Assembly: GCA_016794925.1 (NCBI GenBank)
Contig: JAEUIW010000001.1
Location: 248,001 to 312,000, forward strand
Origin: Phycisphaerae bacterium
Lineage (GTDB): Bacteria; Planctomycetota; Phycisphaerae; Phycisphaerales; UBA1924
Length of the DNA stretch: 64,000 bases
Reading direction: 5' to 3'
Shown: piece by piece, positions 51,666 to 63,336 of the stretch
How positions within the stretch are numbered: position 1 is the stretch's first letter
Layout of the letters: every line of letters begins with the position of its first letter
Program-made: the position numbers and the translations under genes
The notes under the pieces: model-generated
The model's database searches: none
What the model was told of the DNA's origin: nothing
The model's input: only the letters and a program-made list of their open reading frames with translations

Positions 51666-53180
51666 ATGCGGAAGGCGACGAGCGTGAAGGTCGGATTCCT
51701 GCCGAGCAACCGGGGGTTCTTTTCGAAGGAGCTGGCGGCGTCGATGCGGGACCAGACGATCGCGGTGATGCGGGGGCTGGGGATCGAGGTGGTGGTTCCT
51801 GACGCGACGCAGACCAAGGTCGGGTGTGTGGAGACCAGGCAGGAGGCGGAGCTGGCCGCGGAGATGTTCCGGCGCGAGGGGGTGCATGGCATCCTCGTGG
51901 GTGCGGTGAATTTCGGTGAGGAGCAGGGTGTGGCGTGGTGCGTGAAGAAAGCGGCGCTGAACGTGCCGATCATGATCTACGGGTGCCAGGAGGAAGAGCG
52001 TCTGACGATGGCGACGAAGCGCCGGGACGCGTTCTGCGGGCTGCTCTCGATCGGCGAGGTGCTGCGGCAGATCGGCGCGCCGTACACCGCCGCGCAACGG
52101 CCGATCTGCTACCCGAGCGATCCGAGCTTCGCGGCGGACCTGGACTGGTTCGTGCGGATCTGCCGGGTGGTGCATGGCCTCCGCCATGCGCGGTACGGGC
52201 AGATCGGGGCGCGACCGGACGCGTTCTGGACGTGCCGCTACAACGAGAAGCAGCTGCAGTTGATGGGGCCGACGGTGGTGACGCTGGATCTGTCGGAGGT
52301 GTTCGGGGGCGCGAACAGGATCCCGGACGACGACCCGGACCTGGCGAAGGTGGAGGCGAGCATCCGGGGGTACGCGGACACATCTCGGATCAGGCAGATG
52401 TCGGTGACGCGGTCGGCGAAGCTGGAGCTGTTCCTTCGGCGGTGGGGGCGTGAACACGCCATCGACGCGTTCGCGATCCAGTGCTGGACGAGCATCCAGG
52501 CGAACTACGGGGTGTGCTCGTGCACGACGATGAGCCGGTTCGGGGACGAGGGGGTGCCCAGCGCGTGCGAGGCGGACATCATGGGCACGCTGTCGATGCA
52601 CGCGTGCCTGCTGGCGAGCGATTCGCCGGCGGGGCTGGCCGACTGGAACAACCTGCACAACGACGACGACGAGCTCGTGAACGTGTGGCACTGCGGGGTC
52701 TTCCCCGCCGCGTTCGCGAAGACGCCGGTGCGGATCGGGGTGCAGGAGATCATCGCGAGCAGCGGGGCTGCGAAGTACGAGGATTCGGAGGGGACGATCG
52801 AGTTCACGGCCAGACCGAACCCGGTGACGCTGTGCCGCGTGACGCAGGACCCGACGGGCGCGATGCGGGCGGTGGTGGCGGAGGGCCGCATCGAGGACAA
52901 CCCGGCGGTGACGTTCGGGTGTTACGGCTGGTGCCGTGTCCCGGGCCTGCAGCGCCTGTACCGCGACGTGCTGCTGAGGCATTTCCCGCATCACGTGGCG
53001 ATCACGCAGGGGCATGTGGGGAACGTGCTGTGGGAGGCGTTGGGGAATTACTTCGGGATCGGCGTGCACCACGCGACGCAAGAGACGCCGGGTCTGTTCA
53101 CGCCGCGGCTGCCGTTCGCGGGCGTGCGCGCGGTGACGGACGCGCCGATCGCTCCGACGCTCTCGCTGGGGGCGTCGTGA
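51666..53180 (+). CDS. L-fucose/L-arabinose isomerase-family protein
   Basis: 504 residues from ATG 51666, set by GGAGG a few bases upstream. KVGFLPSNRGFFSKELA (about 7-23) starts the N-terminal Rossmann-like domain. EVVVPDATQTKVGCVETRQEAE fits the next strand-helix. AIQCWTSIQANYGVCSCTTMSRF (about 262-284) and SACEADIMGTLSMHA are the active-site region, where Glu and Asp would bind Mn2+. The CHQ-less C-terminal domain contains HVAITQGHVGNVL. The family interconverts aldoses and ketoses. Which sugar is used is not readable, but the divergent sugar importer is a strong hint of shared use. Confidence 0.82.
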   Translation: MRKATSVKVGFLPSNRGFFSKELAASMRDQTIAVMRGLGIEVVVPDATQTKVGCVETRQEAELAAEMFRREGVHGILVGAVNFGEEQGVAWCVKKAALNVPIMIYGCQEEERLTMATKRRDAFCGLLSIGEVLRQIGAPYTAAQRPICYPSDPSFAADLDWFVRICRVVHGLRHARYGQIGARPDAFWTCRYNEKQLQLMGPTVVTLDLSEVFGGANRIPDDDPDLAKVEASIRGYADTSRIRQMSVTRSAKLELFLRRWGREHAIDAFAIQCWTSIQANYGVCSCTTMSRFGDEGVPSACEADIMGTLSMHACLLASDSPAGLADWNNLHNDDDELVNVWHCGVFPAAFAKTPVRIGVQEIIASSGAAKYEDSEGTIEFTARPNPVTLCRVTQDPTGAMRAVVAEGRIEDNPAVTFGCYGWCRVPGLQRLYRDVLLRHFPHHVAITQGHVGNVLWEALGNYFGIGVHHATQETPGLFTPRLPFAGVRAVTDAPIAPTLSLGAS

Positions 53181-53860
53181 GCGGGCCGGTCGCGGCGGGG
53201 GGCGCGCCGCGGGGCGTGATCTTCGACATGGACGGGGTGATGGTGTTGACGGAGGACGCGCACTGGCGGGCATGGCGTGCGGCCGGGGAATCGCGCGGGG
53301 TGGCGATCGCGCACGAGGTGTTCCTGTCCTGCTTCGGGCGCGTCAACGCGGACTGCGTCCGCGTGATGTTCGGCGCCGGTGTCTCATCGGTCGAGGCCGA
53401 GCGGATCGCGGAGGAGAAGGAGCGGGCGTTCCGGGACCTCGTTCGGGCGGACGTGCCGCTGGCGCCGGGGCTGCGGGAGTTGCTGGCGGAATTGCGTGGG
53501 GCGGGGGTGCGGATGGCGGTCGGGTCCTCGGCGCCGCGCGCGAACGTGGACCTGATTCTGGACGCGGGAGGGCTGCGGGCGTTCTTCCGGGCGGCGGTGG
53601 ACGGCTCGCAGGTGAAGCGGGGCAAGCCCGCGCCGGACGTGTTCCTGCTGGCCGCGGAGCGGTTGGAGGTGCCCGCCGGATCGTGCGTGGTGGTGGAAGA
53701 CGCGCCGGCGGGGATCGAGGCGGCGGCGGCGGCCGGGATGAGGCCGATCGGTATCACGACGACGCATCGGGCGGAGCAGCTGAGGTCGGCGGGCGCTGCG
53801 CACATCGTGGAGCGGTTGCGGGACGTCGCGGAGCTGGTCCTGAGGGGTGAGCCCGGATGA
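53177..53860 (+). CDS. HAD-superfamily sugar phosphatase / beta-phosphoglucomutase-like
   Basis: 227 residues from GTG 53177, which overlaps the isomerase stop (GTGA). The nucleophile and acid are Asp17 and Asp19 in GVIFDMDGVM, Ser is in VGSSAPR, Lys in KRGKPAPDVFL, and the acidic pair in VVVEDAPAGIEAA. The helical cap between motif I and II puts it in subfamily IA with beta-phosphoglucomutases and CbbY-like phosphatases. Coupling to the isomerase suggests it processes the sugar phosphate of the same route; this is inference. Confidence 0.9.
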   Translation: MSGPVAAGGAPRGVIFDMDGVMVLTEDAHWRAWRAAGESRGVAIAHEVFLSCFGRVNADCVRVMFGAGVSSVEAERIAEEKERAFRDLVRADVPLAPGLRELLAELRGAGVRMAVGSSAPRANVDLILDAGGLRAFFRAAVDGSQVKRGKPAPDVFLLAAERLEVPAGSCVVVEDAPAGIEAAAAAGMRPIGITTTHRAEQLRSAGAAHIVERLRDVAELVLRGEPG

Positions 53861-54111
53861 GCGCGGGTGCGCGCGACGAGCGTTCGTTGACGGTGCGTTC
53901 AGGTCACAGCCGCTGCACCGATGCTCCACCACGAACGCACGCCCCATGAACATAGGTTCGCGCGATGCGGGTGTGTTCCCGAATCGTGAAACGGCCGCCG
54001 CGAAGTGGGGCGGCGTGTCGCGGCGGGCCGGGGAAGCCGTTGAAGTAGGATGGACCGGCTCCACGTGACGACGGTGTCGCGTGCAACCCCTTTCCTGTCC
54101 GGGAGCTCACC

Positions 54112-55389
54112 ATGCGGTCATTCGTGCCGGCGGCGGTTTGGGTGCTTTTGTGCGCCACGGCGTCGTTGGCGCAACAGGCGCCGGGATTTGAGGCTCTTGG
54201 TTCGCTGGGGGGCGGCTCCACGGTGGCGTCCAGCGTCCAGGGGATTTCGCGCGACGGGAGGGTGATCGTGGGGAGCGCACTCAACACGGCGCAGGGTCGA
54301 TACGAGCCGGTGCGCTGGACCGCGGGGGCCGGGTTCGCGTCGCTGGGTTTTCTGACCGGGCACGCCTCGGGGACGGCGTACGACGTGAACGAGGACGGAT
54401 CGGTGATCGTCGGCTCGTTGACGCGGACGACGGGCGGATACACAGCGTTCCGGTGGACGGCATCGGACGGGCTCAAGGCGCTCACGGGGCTGCCGTCCAA
54501 CGTCACGGGGTCGATCCCGTACGCGGTGAACCGTGACGGCACGGTGCTCGCGGGGGTCGCCTACGGCACGCTGAGCACATCCCAGGGCACGCGATCGGCG
54601 AGCCAGGTGTTCCTCTGGACCGCCGCGCAGGGCATGGTGGTGCTCGGGGAGCTGCCCAACGCGTGCGCGGGGGAGACGGACCGCAGCTATGGCATGGACC
54701 TGAGCGATGACGGATCGGTGCTGGTGGGGTATTCGCGGTCGGGGACGTGCCGGCTGGAGGCCTTCCGGTGGACGCTGGCCGGGGGATTCACGACGCTGGG
54801 CGGGTTGGGCGGGCCGAGCATGAACAGCGCCGCGGAGGGCATCAGCGGGGACGGATCGGTGGTGGTGGGATGGGGTGTGACAACGGGGGGGAGCCGGGCG
54901 TCGCGGTGGGTGGACGGTCAAATCCAGGACCTCGGGGCGCTGCCCAATCCGACCGGCCGGGCGAGCGCCGCGACGGCGTGCAACGCGGACGGGCGCGTGG
55001 TGGTGGGCACGAGCCGCGTGGGCGCGGCGAACACCGGGTTCGCGTGGTATCACCGGTACGGCATGTATGACCTTCAGGCGCGGCTGACCGCCTTGGGGGT
55101 TCACGCGGTCGCGGGTTGGGCGCTGACCAACATCACGGGCGTGAGCGGGGACGGGTCGGTGATCGTGGGGTGGGGCCGGGATCCGCAGGGGCGTTCGTCG
55201 GGATTCCGGATCACGCTGCCGGCGTGTCCCAACGACGCGAACTACGACGGATCGCTGGACGACACGGATTATTTCGAATTTCTGAACGCGTTTTTCGCGA
55301 ACGACCCGGCGGCGGACATCAACCACGACAACGTGGTGGACGGGGCGGATTTCGAGGACTTCGTCGCGGGATTCGTCGCGGGGTGCTGA
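54112..55389 (+). CDS. Secreted HAF-repeat protein with dockerin-like Asp-rich C-terminus
   Basis: 425 residues. A signal peptide ends near residue 20 (LLCATASLAQ). Six or seven HAF-type repeats follow (for example GISRDGRVIVGS, then RWTAGAGFASLG), each 45-55 residues, likely a beta-propeller. The last 55 residues hold two Asp-rich loops (NYDGSLDDTDYFEF and NHDNVVDGADFEDF), as in dockerin-type calcium sites, a common ending of secreted proteins in Phycisphaerae. GGGAGC before the ATG serves as ribosome site. No enzymatic function is expected; a surface or matrix role is inferred. Confidence 0.9.
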   Translation: MRSFVPAAVWVLLCATASLAQQAPGFEALGSLGGGSTVASSVQGISRDGRVIVGSALNTAQGRYEPVRWTAGAGFASLGFLTGHASGTAYDVNEDGSVIVGSLTRTTGGYTAFRWTASDGLKALTGLPSNVTGSIPYAVNRDGTVLAGVAYGTLSTSQGTRSASQVFLWTAAQGMVVLGELPNACAGETDRSYGMDLSDDGSVLVGYSRSGTCRLEAFRWTLAGGFTTLGGLGGPSMNSAAEGISGDGSVVVGWGVTTGGSRASRWVDGQIQDLGALPNPTGRASAATACNADGRVVVGTSRVGAANTGFAWYHRYGMYDLQARLTALGVHAVAGWALTNITGVSGDGSVIVGWGRDPQGRSSGFRITLPACPNDANYDGSLDDTDYFEFLNAFFANDPAADINHDNVVDGADFEDFVAGFVAGC

Positions 55390-55496
55390 GCGGGGGGCGG
55401 GGAGGCGTCCGGGCGTGGAGGGGGCGGATACGCTCTGGGCCCGCGGCGGCGCGAGGGAGAGGGTTCCGGACGCCGCGCGGAACGAGGGCACGGGAC

Positions 55497-57137
55497 ATGC
55501 CGACCGACACGACACGCGTGGTTCTTCCCGCGGATAGCAATCAAGCGCTGGGGCTGGGGCAATTCGCGATCGGGTTCATGAACGGCGACCGGGGGGAGCG
55601 GGGCGAGCCTGACCGTGCGGTGCTGGAGCGCACGGAGATGTTCCATACCGACGCGGTGCTGTGCGGGGCGTCGGCGTTGGCGCTGGGGACCAACGCGCCG
55701 ACGATCCTGCGGCGGGAGGCGCTGTCCTACCCGGCGCCGGCCGCGGGGACGGGGAGTCTGGCGGGCGTGATGGGCACGTCGAGCCACCCGGCGCGGCGCG
55801 GGGGCGCGACGGTGTTCGGCTCGGACCGCCTGGTGGCGGTGGAGAAGGCGATCGCCGCGAATGTCGCGGCGGTGCGGGAGTGGGACAGCAACGGGACGAA
55901 CTTCGGGTACAGCGTGGAACGCCCGGAGCACCGGGCGGGCGAGTTCGGGCACAACGACTACTACTCCGTCGCGGCGGCGGCGGCGCAGATGATGGGGCGC
56001 GACGGGTCGTACGCGTTGAGGGGGATGGTGCTGCTGGACGAGGTCCGGGGGCGGCTGGCCGAGGTGTACAGCCTCAAGACCTACAAGATCGATCACGTGT
56101 TGCACGGCGCGGTGGCTTCGGCGGCGGTGTTCGGCGCGATGATGGGGGCGACGGCGGAGCAGATCGAGAGCGCGATCGGGCTGGTGGTGGCGCACCACGT
56201 GCCGTTCCGGGCGATCCGGCACGGGCACCAGCTGTCGGACTCGAAGGGGGCGAGCGCCGCGATCAGCACGGAGGCGGCGGTGCTCGGGGTGAAGCGTTCG
56301 ATGGCGGGTTTCGTGGGGCCGAGGGACATCTTCCGAAACCCGGAGGCCGTTTTCTGCCTGATGAAGGCGTACGCGGGCGAGCGCGTCGGGAAGGGGCGAT
56401 CGCCGTTCGATCTGGTCCTGAGCCGCGCCGGCGGGGATTTCACCGTGATGGGGATGCACTTCAAGCTGGGGCTGTACGAGCACCAGAGCGCGGGTGCGCT
56501 GCAGGGGCTGATCGACCTGCTGAACGAGCATCCGGAGCTTCTGGACGACCGGTCGGGGAGCTGCATCGCGAAGATGGTGGTGCGGGCGTACGAGCCGGCC
56601 TTCCACATCATCGGGGATCCGGCGAAGCGGGACCCGCACACGCGGCAGAGCGCGGATCACTCGATGCTGTACCTCGTGTGCACGATGCTCCGCAAGGCGC
56701 TGGAGCTGCACGCCGCCCGGGGGGGCGCGCGGAGGCCGTTCGACTGGACCGACCTGATGCTGATGCCGCACGACTTCGACCGGGGCGCGATCCACAACGA
56801 GCTCACGCGGTCGCTGATGGCGAAGATGACGTTCCAGTGGGGTGGGAAGGACTACGACGCCAAGTACCCGGACGGGATCCCGACTTCGATCGTCATCACG
56901 GACGAACGCGGCGCGGCGTTCGATTCGGGGCTTGTGATGTACCCGGCGGGGCACGCGCGGAACACGAACGCCGACCTCGGCCGGATCCTCCGGCACAAGT
57001 GGGAGTCGCTTGGGCGGCTGGCGAGCGACGATCACAAGGGGCTCGTGCGGCGGCTGGGGGGCGTGGCGTCGAAGAACGCGGATGCGCTGGCTTCGCTGTA
57101 CGCATTCGACATCAAGGACCGCGGGCGGTTCGAGTGA
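55497..57137 (+). CDS. MmgE/PrpD-family protein (2-methylcitrate dehydratase-like)
   Basis: 546 residues from ATG 55497. DAVLCGASALALGTNAP and VFGSDRLVAVEKAIAANVAAVREWDSNG give the helical domain of the family. SLKTYKIDHVLHGAVAS and HHVPFRAIRHGHQLSDSKGAS (about 230-252) hold the conserved active-site His/Lys/Asp. QSADHSMLYLVCTMLRKAL (about 381-400) is also characteristic. It is longer than typical PrpD (about 480). The family dehydrates 2-methylcitrate or decarboxylates cis-aconitate-like substrates. An aconitase gene lies 1.4 kb away, but no prpC is present, so the substrate is open. Confidence 0.88.
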   Translation: MPTDTTRVVLPADSNQALGLGQFAIGFMNGDRGERGEPDRAVLERTEMFHTDAVLCGASALALGTNAPTILRREALSYPAPAAGTGSLAGVMGTSSHPARRGGATVFGSDRLVAVEKAIAANVAAVREWDSNGTNFGYSVERPEHRAGEFGHNDYYSVAAAAAQMMGRDGSYALRGMVLLDEVRGRLAEVYSLKTYKIDHVLHGAVASAAVFGAMMGATAEQIESAIGLVVAHHVPFRAIRHGHQLSDSKGASAAISTEAAVLGVKRSMAGFVGPRDIFRNPEAVFCLMKAYAGERVGKGRSPFDLVLSRAGGDFTVMGMHFKLGLYEHQSAGALQGLIDLLNEHPELLDDRSGSCIAKMVVRAYEPAFHIIGDPAKRDPHTRQSADHSMLYLVCTMLRKALELHAARGGARRPFDWTDLMLMPHDFDRGAIHNELTRSLMAKMTFQWGGKDYDAKYPDGIPTSIVITDERGAAFDSGLVMYPAGHARNTNADLGRILRHKWESLGRLASDDHKGLVRRLGGVASKNADALASLYAFDIKDRGRFE

Positions 57138-57239
57138 GCCGTTTCACTCGGTGCGGACCGAGGCGCCGACCCGCGACCGTGAAACGGCCGGCGCGGCGTT
57201 CCGAACGAAGCGTCCGTGAGGACCACGCTACCCTACGGC

Positions 57240-57902
57240 ATGATCTCAGTCGTGTGCGACCGCTGCGAGAAGCCGTTCGAAGTTGAGGACTCCAAGGCCG
57301 GGACGAAGGTGCCGTGCCCCGCGTGCGGCGACGTCAACGTCGTTCGGCCGTCGGCGGGTGTGGATATTCGTGCCGCGGACAAGCCGCTGAGCGATCACGC
57401 CGCGAAGATGGGTTTGCCGCCGGCGTTCGGCCCGGAGGTCTCGATCATGACGGTGCGGGCGGCGATGTTCCGGGCGCACCCGCTGCGGTTCCTGGTGCTG
57501 GTCGCGTTCGTGCTCGGGGGCGGCGCGGGGGTGTTCCTGCTTCCGGGGATCGGATCGTCGGGAACGGTGCTGGCGTTCGCCGCGGGCGCGCTGTGCGTGC
57601 TGGGCCTGGGGTGGCTCGGCTACTGGCGGGTGGAGACGCTGGGGGCGGGCCTTGAGATCACGACCAAGCGATCGGTGGCGACGCGGGGCCTGCTGAGCCG
57701 GATGTCGACGGAGGTGATGCACGAGGACATCCGGAATCTCCAGATCTCGCAGAGCCTGCTCAACCGCATCATGCAGGTCGGGACGCTCGCGATCTCGAGC
57801 AGCGCCCAGAACGAGATGGAGATTGTGGCGCGCGACATCCCCGGTCCCTACAACGTCCGACGCGTGATCGACGCCTATCGCTCCAGCGAGAAGGGCGAGT
57901 GA
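57240..57902 (+). CDS. Membrane protein with N-terminal zinc ribbon and bacterial PH (bPH2) domain
   Basis: About 220 residues from ATG 57240. CDRC and CPAC (about 6-9 and 26-29) form a zinc ribbon. A linker leads to two adjacent membrane helices (about 78-135, with FLVLVAFVLGGGAGVFLLPG). The C-terminal 85 residues match the DUF304/YdbS-type PH fold: LEITTKRSVATRGLLSRMSTEV and HEDIRNLQISQSLLNRIMQVGTL, ending with the Gly/Pro/Tyr/Val strand. Such proteins sit in the cytoplasmic membrane; roles are mostly unknown. The GTG at 57216 is an alternative start. Confidence 0.83.
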   Translation: MISVVCDRCEKPFEVEDSKAGTKVPCPACGDVNVVRPSAGVDIRAADKPLSDHAAKMGLPPAFGPEVSIMTVRAAMFRAHPLRFLVLVAFVLGGGAGVFLLPGIGSSGTVLAFAAGALCVLGLGWLGYWRVETLGAGLEITTKRSVATRGLLSRMSTEVMHEDIRNLQISQSLLNRIMQVGTLAISSSAQNEMEIVARDIPGPYNVRRVIDAYRSSEKGE

Positions 57903-57952
57903 AGGGACGGTCGGGCGCGGGTCCCGGCGATGTTCGGCTGTGCCGGGCGTGT

Positions 57953-58575
57953 TCAGGGGGTCGGGATGCGTACCCAATCCCCGCCCGCGAATCCGGCGAC
58001 GGCACCCTTGGGACCGGCCTTGGTTCCCCAGATCGAAGCGGGCAGTGAAGCGAGGATCTCCCGCATCAGCAGGGACGTGTACGCGAGGGGCAGCAGGTAC
58101 ACGACGAGGCTCTCGCGCGCCGCGGCACGCTCGTTGTAGCCGCCCGCGAAGCCGATCAACGTTCTGGCGGCGTCGAGCGCGCGCAGCCGGTAGGCGACGG
58201 GCGTGTCCGGGTAGGGTCCGGACCGGAGTGGTTCGTGCGTCCAGGCCAGCTCCTCGTCCTTGGCGTCGAACGCCGGGCAGCCGCACCATTCGAGATCAGC
58301 GGGGTTGAGCTCGATTTCGGGCACCGAAAACCAGAGCCCACGCAAATCGGGTGGAGGCGTCCGGCGGCGGAGCTCATCGGTGAACCACGCGGCGCTGGGC
58401 GCGAGGTCCGGGCTCCAATCGACTCGCTGCAGCCGGCGCCATGACCCTCCCGGCTTGCCGTCCGCCCAGGCGAGGAATCGACGCATGCCTTCGGCGCACC
58501 CCGTCTTGCCCGAGAGCAGACGGTTGATGAGATTGAATCCCGCGTCGCGGGCGCGATCCAACTTGGCTTCGTTGT

Positions 58576-58579
<4 letters not shown>
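57953..58579 (-). CDS. Hypothetical protein, coupled to aconitase
   Basis: 208 residues, no signal or transmembrane helix and no recognised family. Residues 1-60 are helical, [28 protein letters not shown] (about 79-106) is a distinctive middle block, and hydrophobic segments are seen at about 160-185. The GTG start overlaps the acnA stop (GTGA at 58576-58579), so it is translated with aconitase. Composition is close to the GC-rich background, unlike acnA itself. Confidence 0.75.
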
Positions 58580-61377
<2,798 letters not shown>

Positions 61378-61518
61378 GACGGGCTCCTGGGGGTGGGAAG
61401 GCACGCAACCGTACCCCACGATCGGCATGAAGTGAATCGATGAATATTTGGAGACCAATCAATTCTGATGATAACGTGCGCCGCCGCAACTGAGTTCGAA
61501 CGACGGTGTGCGAACCGA

Positions 61519-62460
61519 TCAGCCCGGGCGAACCGCCCCGCCCCGTGCGAGGAGCCTGCGTTCAAACTCGGCCGCGGCGGCGCTGGGGAGGCGGTTCCGA
61601 CGCCGCACGATCGCCATCTGACGGGTCAGCGGGGCGTCGCGGCAACGCAGGCCCGCACCGGCCGAGAGCGCGAAGCGGCTGACGAAGCCGACCCCGATGC
61701 CCGCCGCCACCATCGACTTGATGGACTCGATCGAACGCAGCTCCATGATCACGTTGAGCGCGACGCCCGCCGCCGCAGCGGCCCGGTCGATCATCCCGCG
61801 GACAGCGGTGCCCGCCTCGAACGCGACCAGGCTCGCGCCATCGATCTCCTTCCATCGGAAACCGCCTCCATTTGACCCGGGGGGCGTCGGGGCTTGCGGG
61901 TCCGCGGCGCCCGCGCCACGGCGCGACCGCGTGTGGCCGGGCGGAACGATCAGACGGAGTTCGTCGGTGACCAGCGGCACGCGTAGCAGCTCGTCGGCGT
62001 TGGGGAGTGTGATCGGCAGGGTGACGATTCCCAGGTCCAGTTCTCCGCTGAGCACCGCGGCGGCCACGGTGCTGGACCCCGCCTCGCGGATGTAGAACCG
62101 GAGCCCGGGGTGTCGCCGGCGAACCTCGGAGACGACGCGCGGCAGCAGATAGGTCGTGGCCGTCGCGCCGCCGCCGATCCGGATCGAGCCCTCATCGAGA
62201 CCCGCCAGGCGCCGCACCGCGGCCGCGCCGGCCTCCGCCGCGCGCAGGGCGTCCTCGGCGTGCGTCAGGAAAACCCGGCCGGCCTCGGTCAGCGTGACGC
62301 CGCGGCTGGAGCGGTCCAGCAGGGGAGAGCCGACTTCGGATTCGAGCTTCTTCACCATCGCCGAGAGGGCCGGTTGCGTCACCCCGAGCGTGCGCGCGGC
62401 CCGGGTGAGGTGCCGCGTTCGCGCGATCTCCCGGAAGTACCGAAGCGTGGTCAGCTCCAT
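61519..62460 (-). CDS. LysR-family transcriptional regulator
   Basis: 313 residues from ATG 62460. The winged HTH is at 1-60 (MELTTLRYFREIARTRHLT, then GVTQPALSAMVKKLE). The effector-binding domain (about 88-300) includes DLGIVTLPITLPNADELLRVP and IESIKSMVAAGIGVGFVS. A Gly/Pro-rich loop at about 190-205 is longer than usual. It is divergent from the ABC ATPase across 55 bp and precedes acnA on the same strand by about 140 bp. Autoregulation plus control of the divergent gene or acnA is plausible, not shown. Confidence 0.93.
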   Translation of the reverse strand: MELTTLRYFREIARTRHLTRAARTLGVTQPALSAMVKKLESEVGSPLLDRSSRGVTLTEAGRVFLTHAEDALRAAEAGAAAVRRLAGLDEGSIRIGGGATATTYLLPRVVSEVRRRHPGLRFYIREAGSSTVAAAVLSGELDLGIVTLPITLPNADELLRVPLVTDELRLIVPPGHTRSRRGAGAADPQAPTPPGSNGGGFRWKEIDGASLVAFEAGTAVRGMIDRAAAAAGVALNVIMELRSIESIKSMVAAGIGVGFVSRFALSAGAGLRCRDAPLTRQMAIVRRRNRLPSAAAAEFERRLLARGGAVRPG

Positions 62461-62515
62461 CGGGGCAGCATACGGCGCCCGTCGGCGTTGGCGCGCGGGC
62501 CGTACGCTCCGGTCG

Positions 62516-63325
62516 ATGCTGGAGTGCCGGGAACTGACCTTCGCGTACGAGGAGGGGACACGGGTCCTGCGGGGGTTGTCCGCGCGGTTCCCCCCCGGCG
62601 CCGTGACGGCCGTGATCGGCCCCAACGGCGCGGGGAAGTCCACGCTCCTGCGGCTGCTGCTGGGGGTGCGTTCGCCGCAGGGTGGCGAGGCGCTGCTGCA
62701 CGGCACGCGAACGGATCGGATCGCGGCGGGGCGGAGGGCGACGCAGATCGCCTACCTCTCGCAGCGTCCCACCCTCGCCGAGGACCTGTCCGTGCGCGGG
62801 GTGATCCGGTTGGGGCGGTTCGCGCGCCCGCATGAAACGGGGCTGGTCGGCCGGGTGCTGCACGAGTGTGGACTGGTCGCGCTGGCCGATCGGCCGTACG
62901 CGTCTCTCTCGGCCGGGCAGCAGCAGCGCGTATCGCTGGCGCGCGCGCTGGCCCAGCTTCAGGGGCCGGACATCGCTCCCGAGACCCAGTGCCTGCTGGC
63001 GGACGAGCCCTGCGCCGCGATGGACCCCGCGGCCGTGCTGGAGACGGTCGCGCAATTCCGTGCCCAGGCGCGCACGGGCCGGGCGGTCGTGCTGGTGCTT
63101 CACGATCTTTCCATCGCCGCCCGAGTGGCCGACCGGGCGCTCGTGCTCGACGCACGGGGCGAGGCCGTGATCGAATCGAGTGTGGAGGACGCGCTGGCGC
63201 CCGGTCCGCTGCGGCGGGCGTTCGGGGTGCCATTCCGCATCCTTCGTGACGCGAGGGGGGGCGAGACGGCCCTGACCGCGGTCCTGCCGGTCGAACGCAT
63301 CGGCCCGCGCGAGTCCGGTGCGTAG
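62516..63325 (+). CDS. Orphan ABC transporter ATPase, FecE/HmuV-like
   Basis: 269 residues from ATG 62516. Walker A GPNGAGKST (about 35-43), Q-loop YLSQRP, signature LSAGQQQRVSLARAL and Walker B CLLADEPCAAMDP, followed by HD in VLHDLSIAARVAD. The closest-looking group is the iron-siderophore/haem/cobalamin importer ATPases. No permease or binding protein is adjacent. The frame is open upstream to 62156, antisense to the LysR gene, which I reject as coding. The 55-bp intergenic gap to LysR must hold both promoters. Confidence 0.92.
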   Translation: MLECRELTFAYEEGTRVLRGLSARFPPGAVTAVIGPNGAGKSTLLRLLLGVRSPQGGEALLHGTRTDRIAAGRRATQIAYLSQRPTLAEDLSVRGVIRLGRFARPHETGLVGRVLHECGLVALADRPYASLSAGQQQRVSLARALAQLQGPDIAPETQCLLADEPCAAMDPAAVLETVAQFRAQARTGRAVVLVLHDLSIAARVADRALVLDARGEAVIESSVEDALAPGPLRRAFGVPFRILRDARGGETALTAVLPVERIGPRESGA

Positions 63326-63336
63326 AATCCGCTGTT

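Noticed and set aside
62156-62515. 120-residue N-terminal extension of the ABC ATPase
   Set aside because: It is antisense to the LysR HTH region and lacks conserved sequence; ATG 62516 gives a normal ATPase N-terminus.
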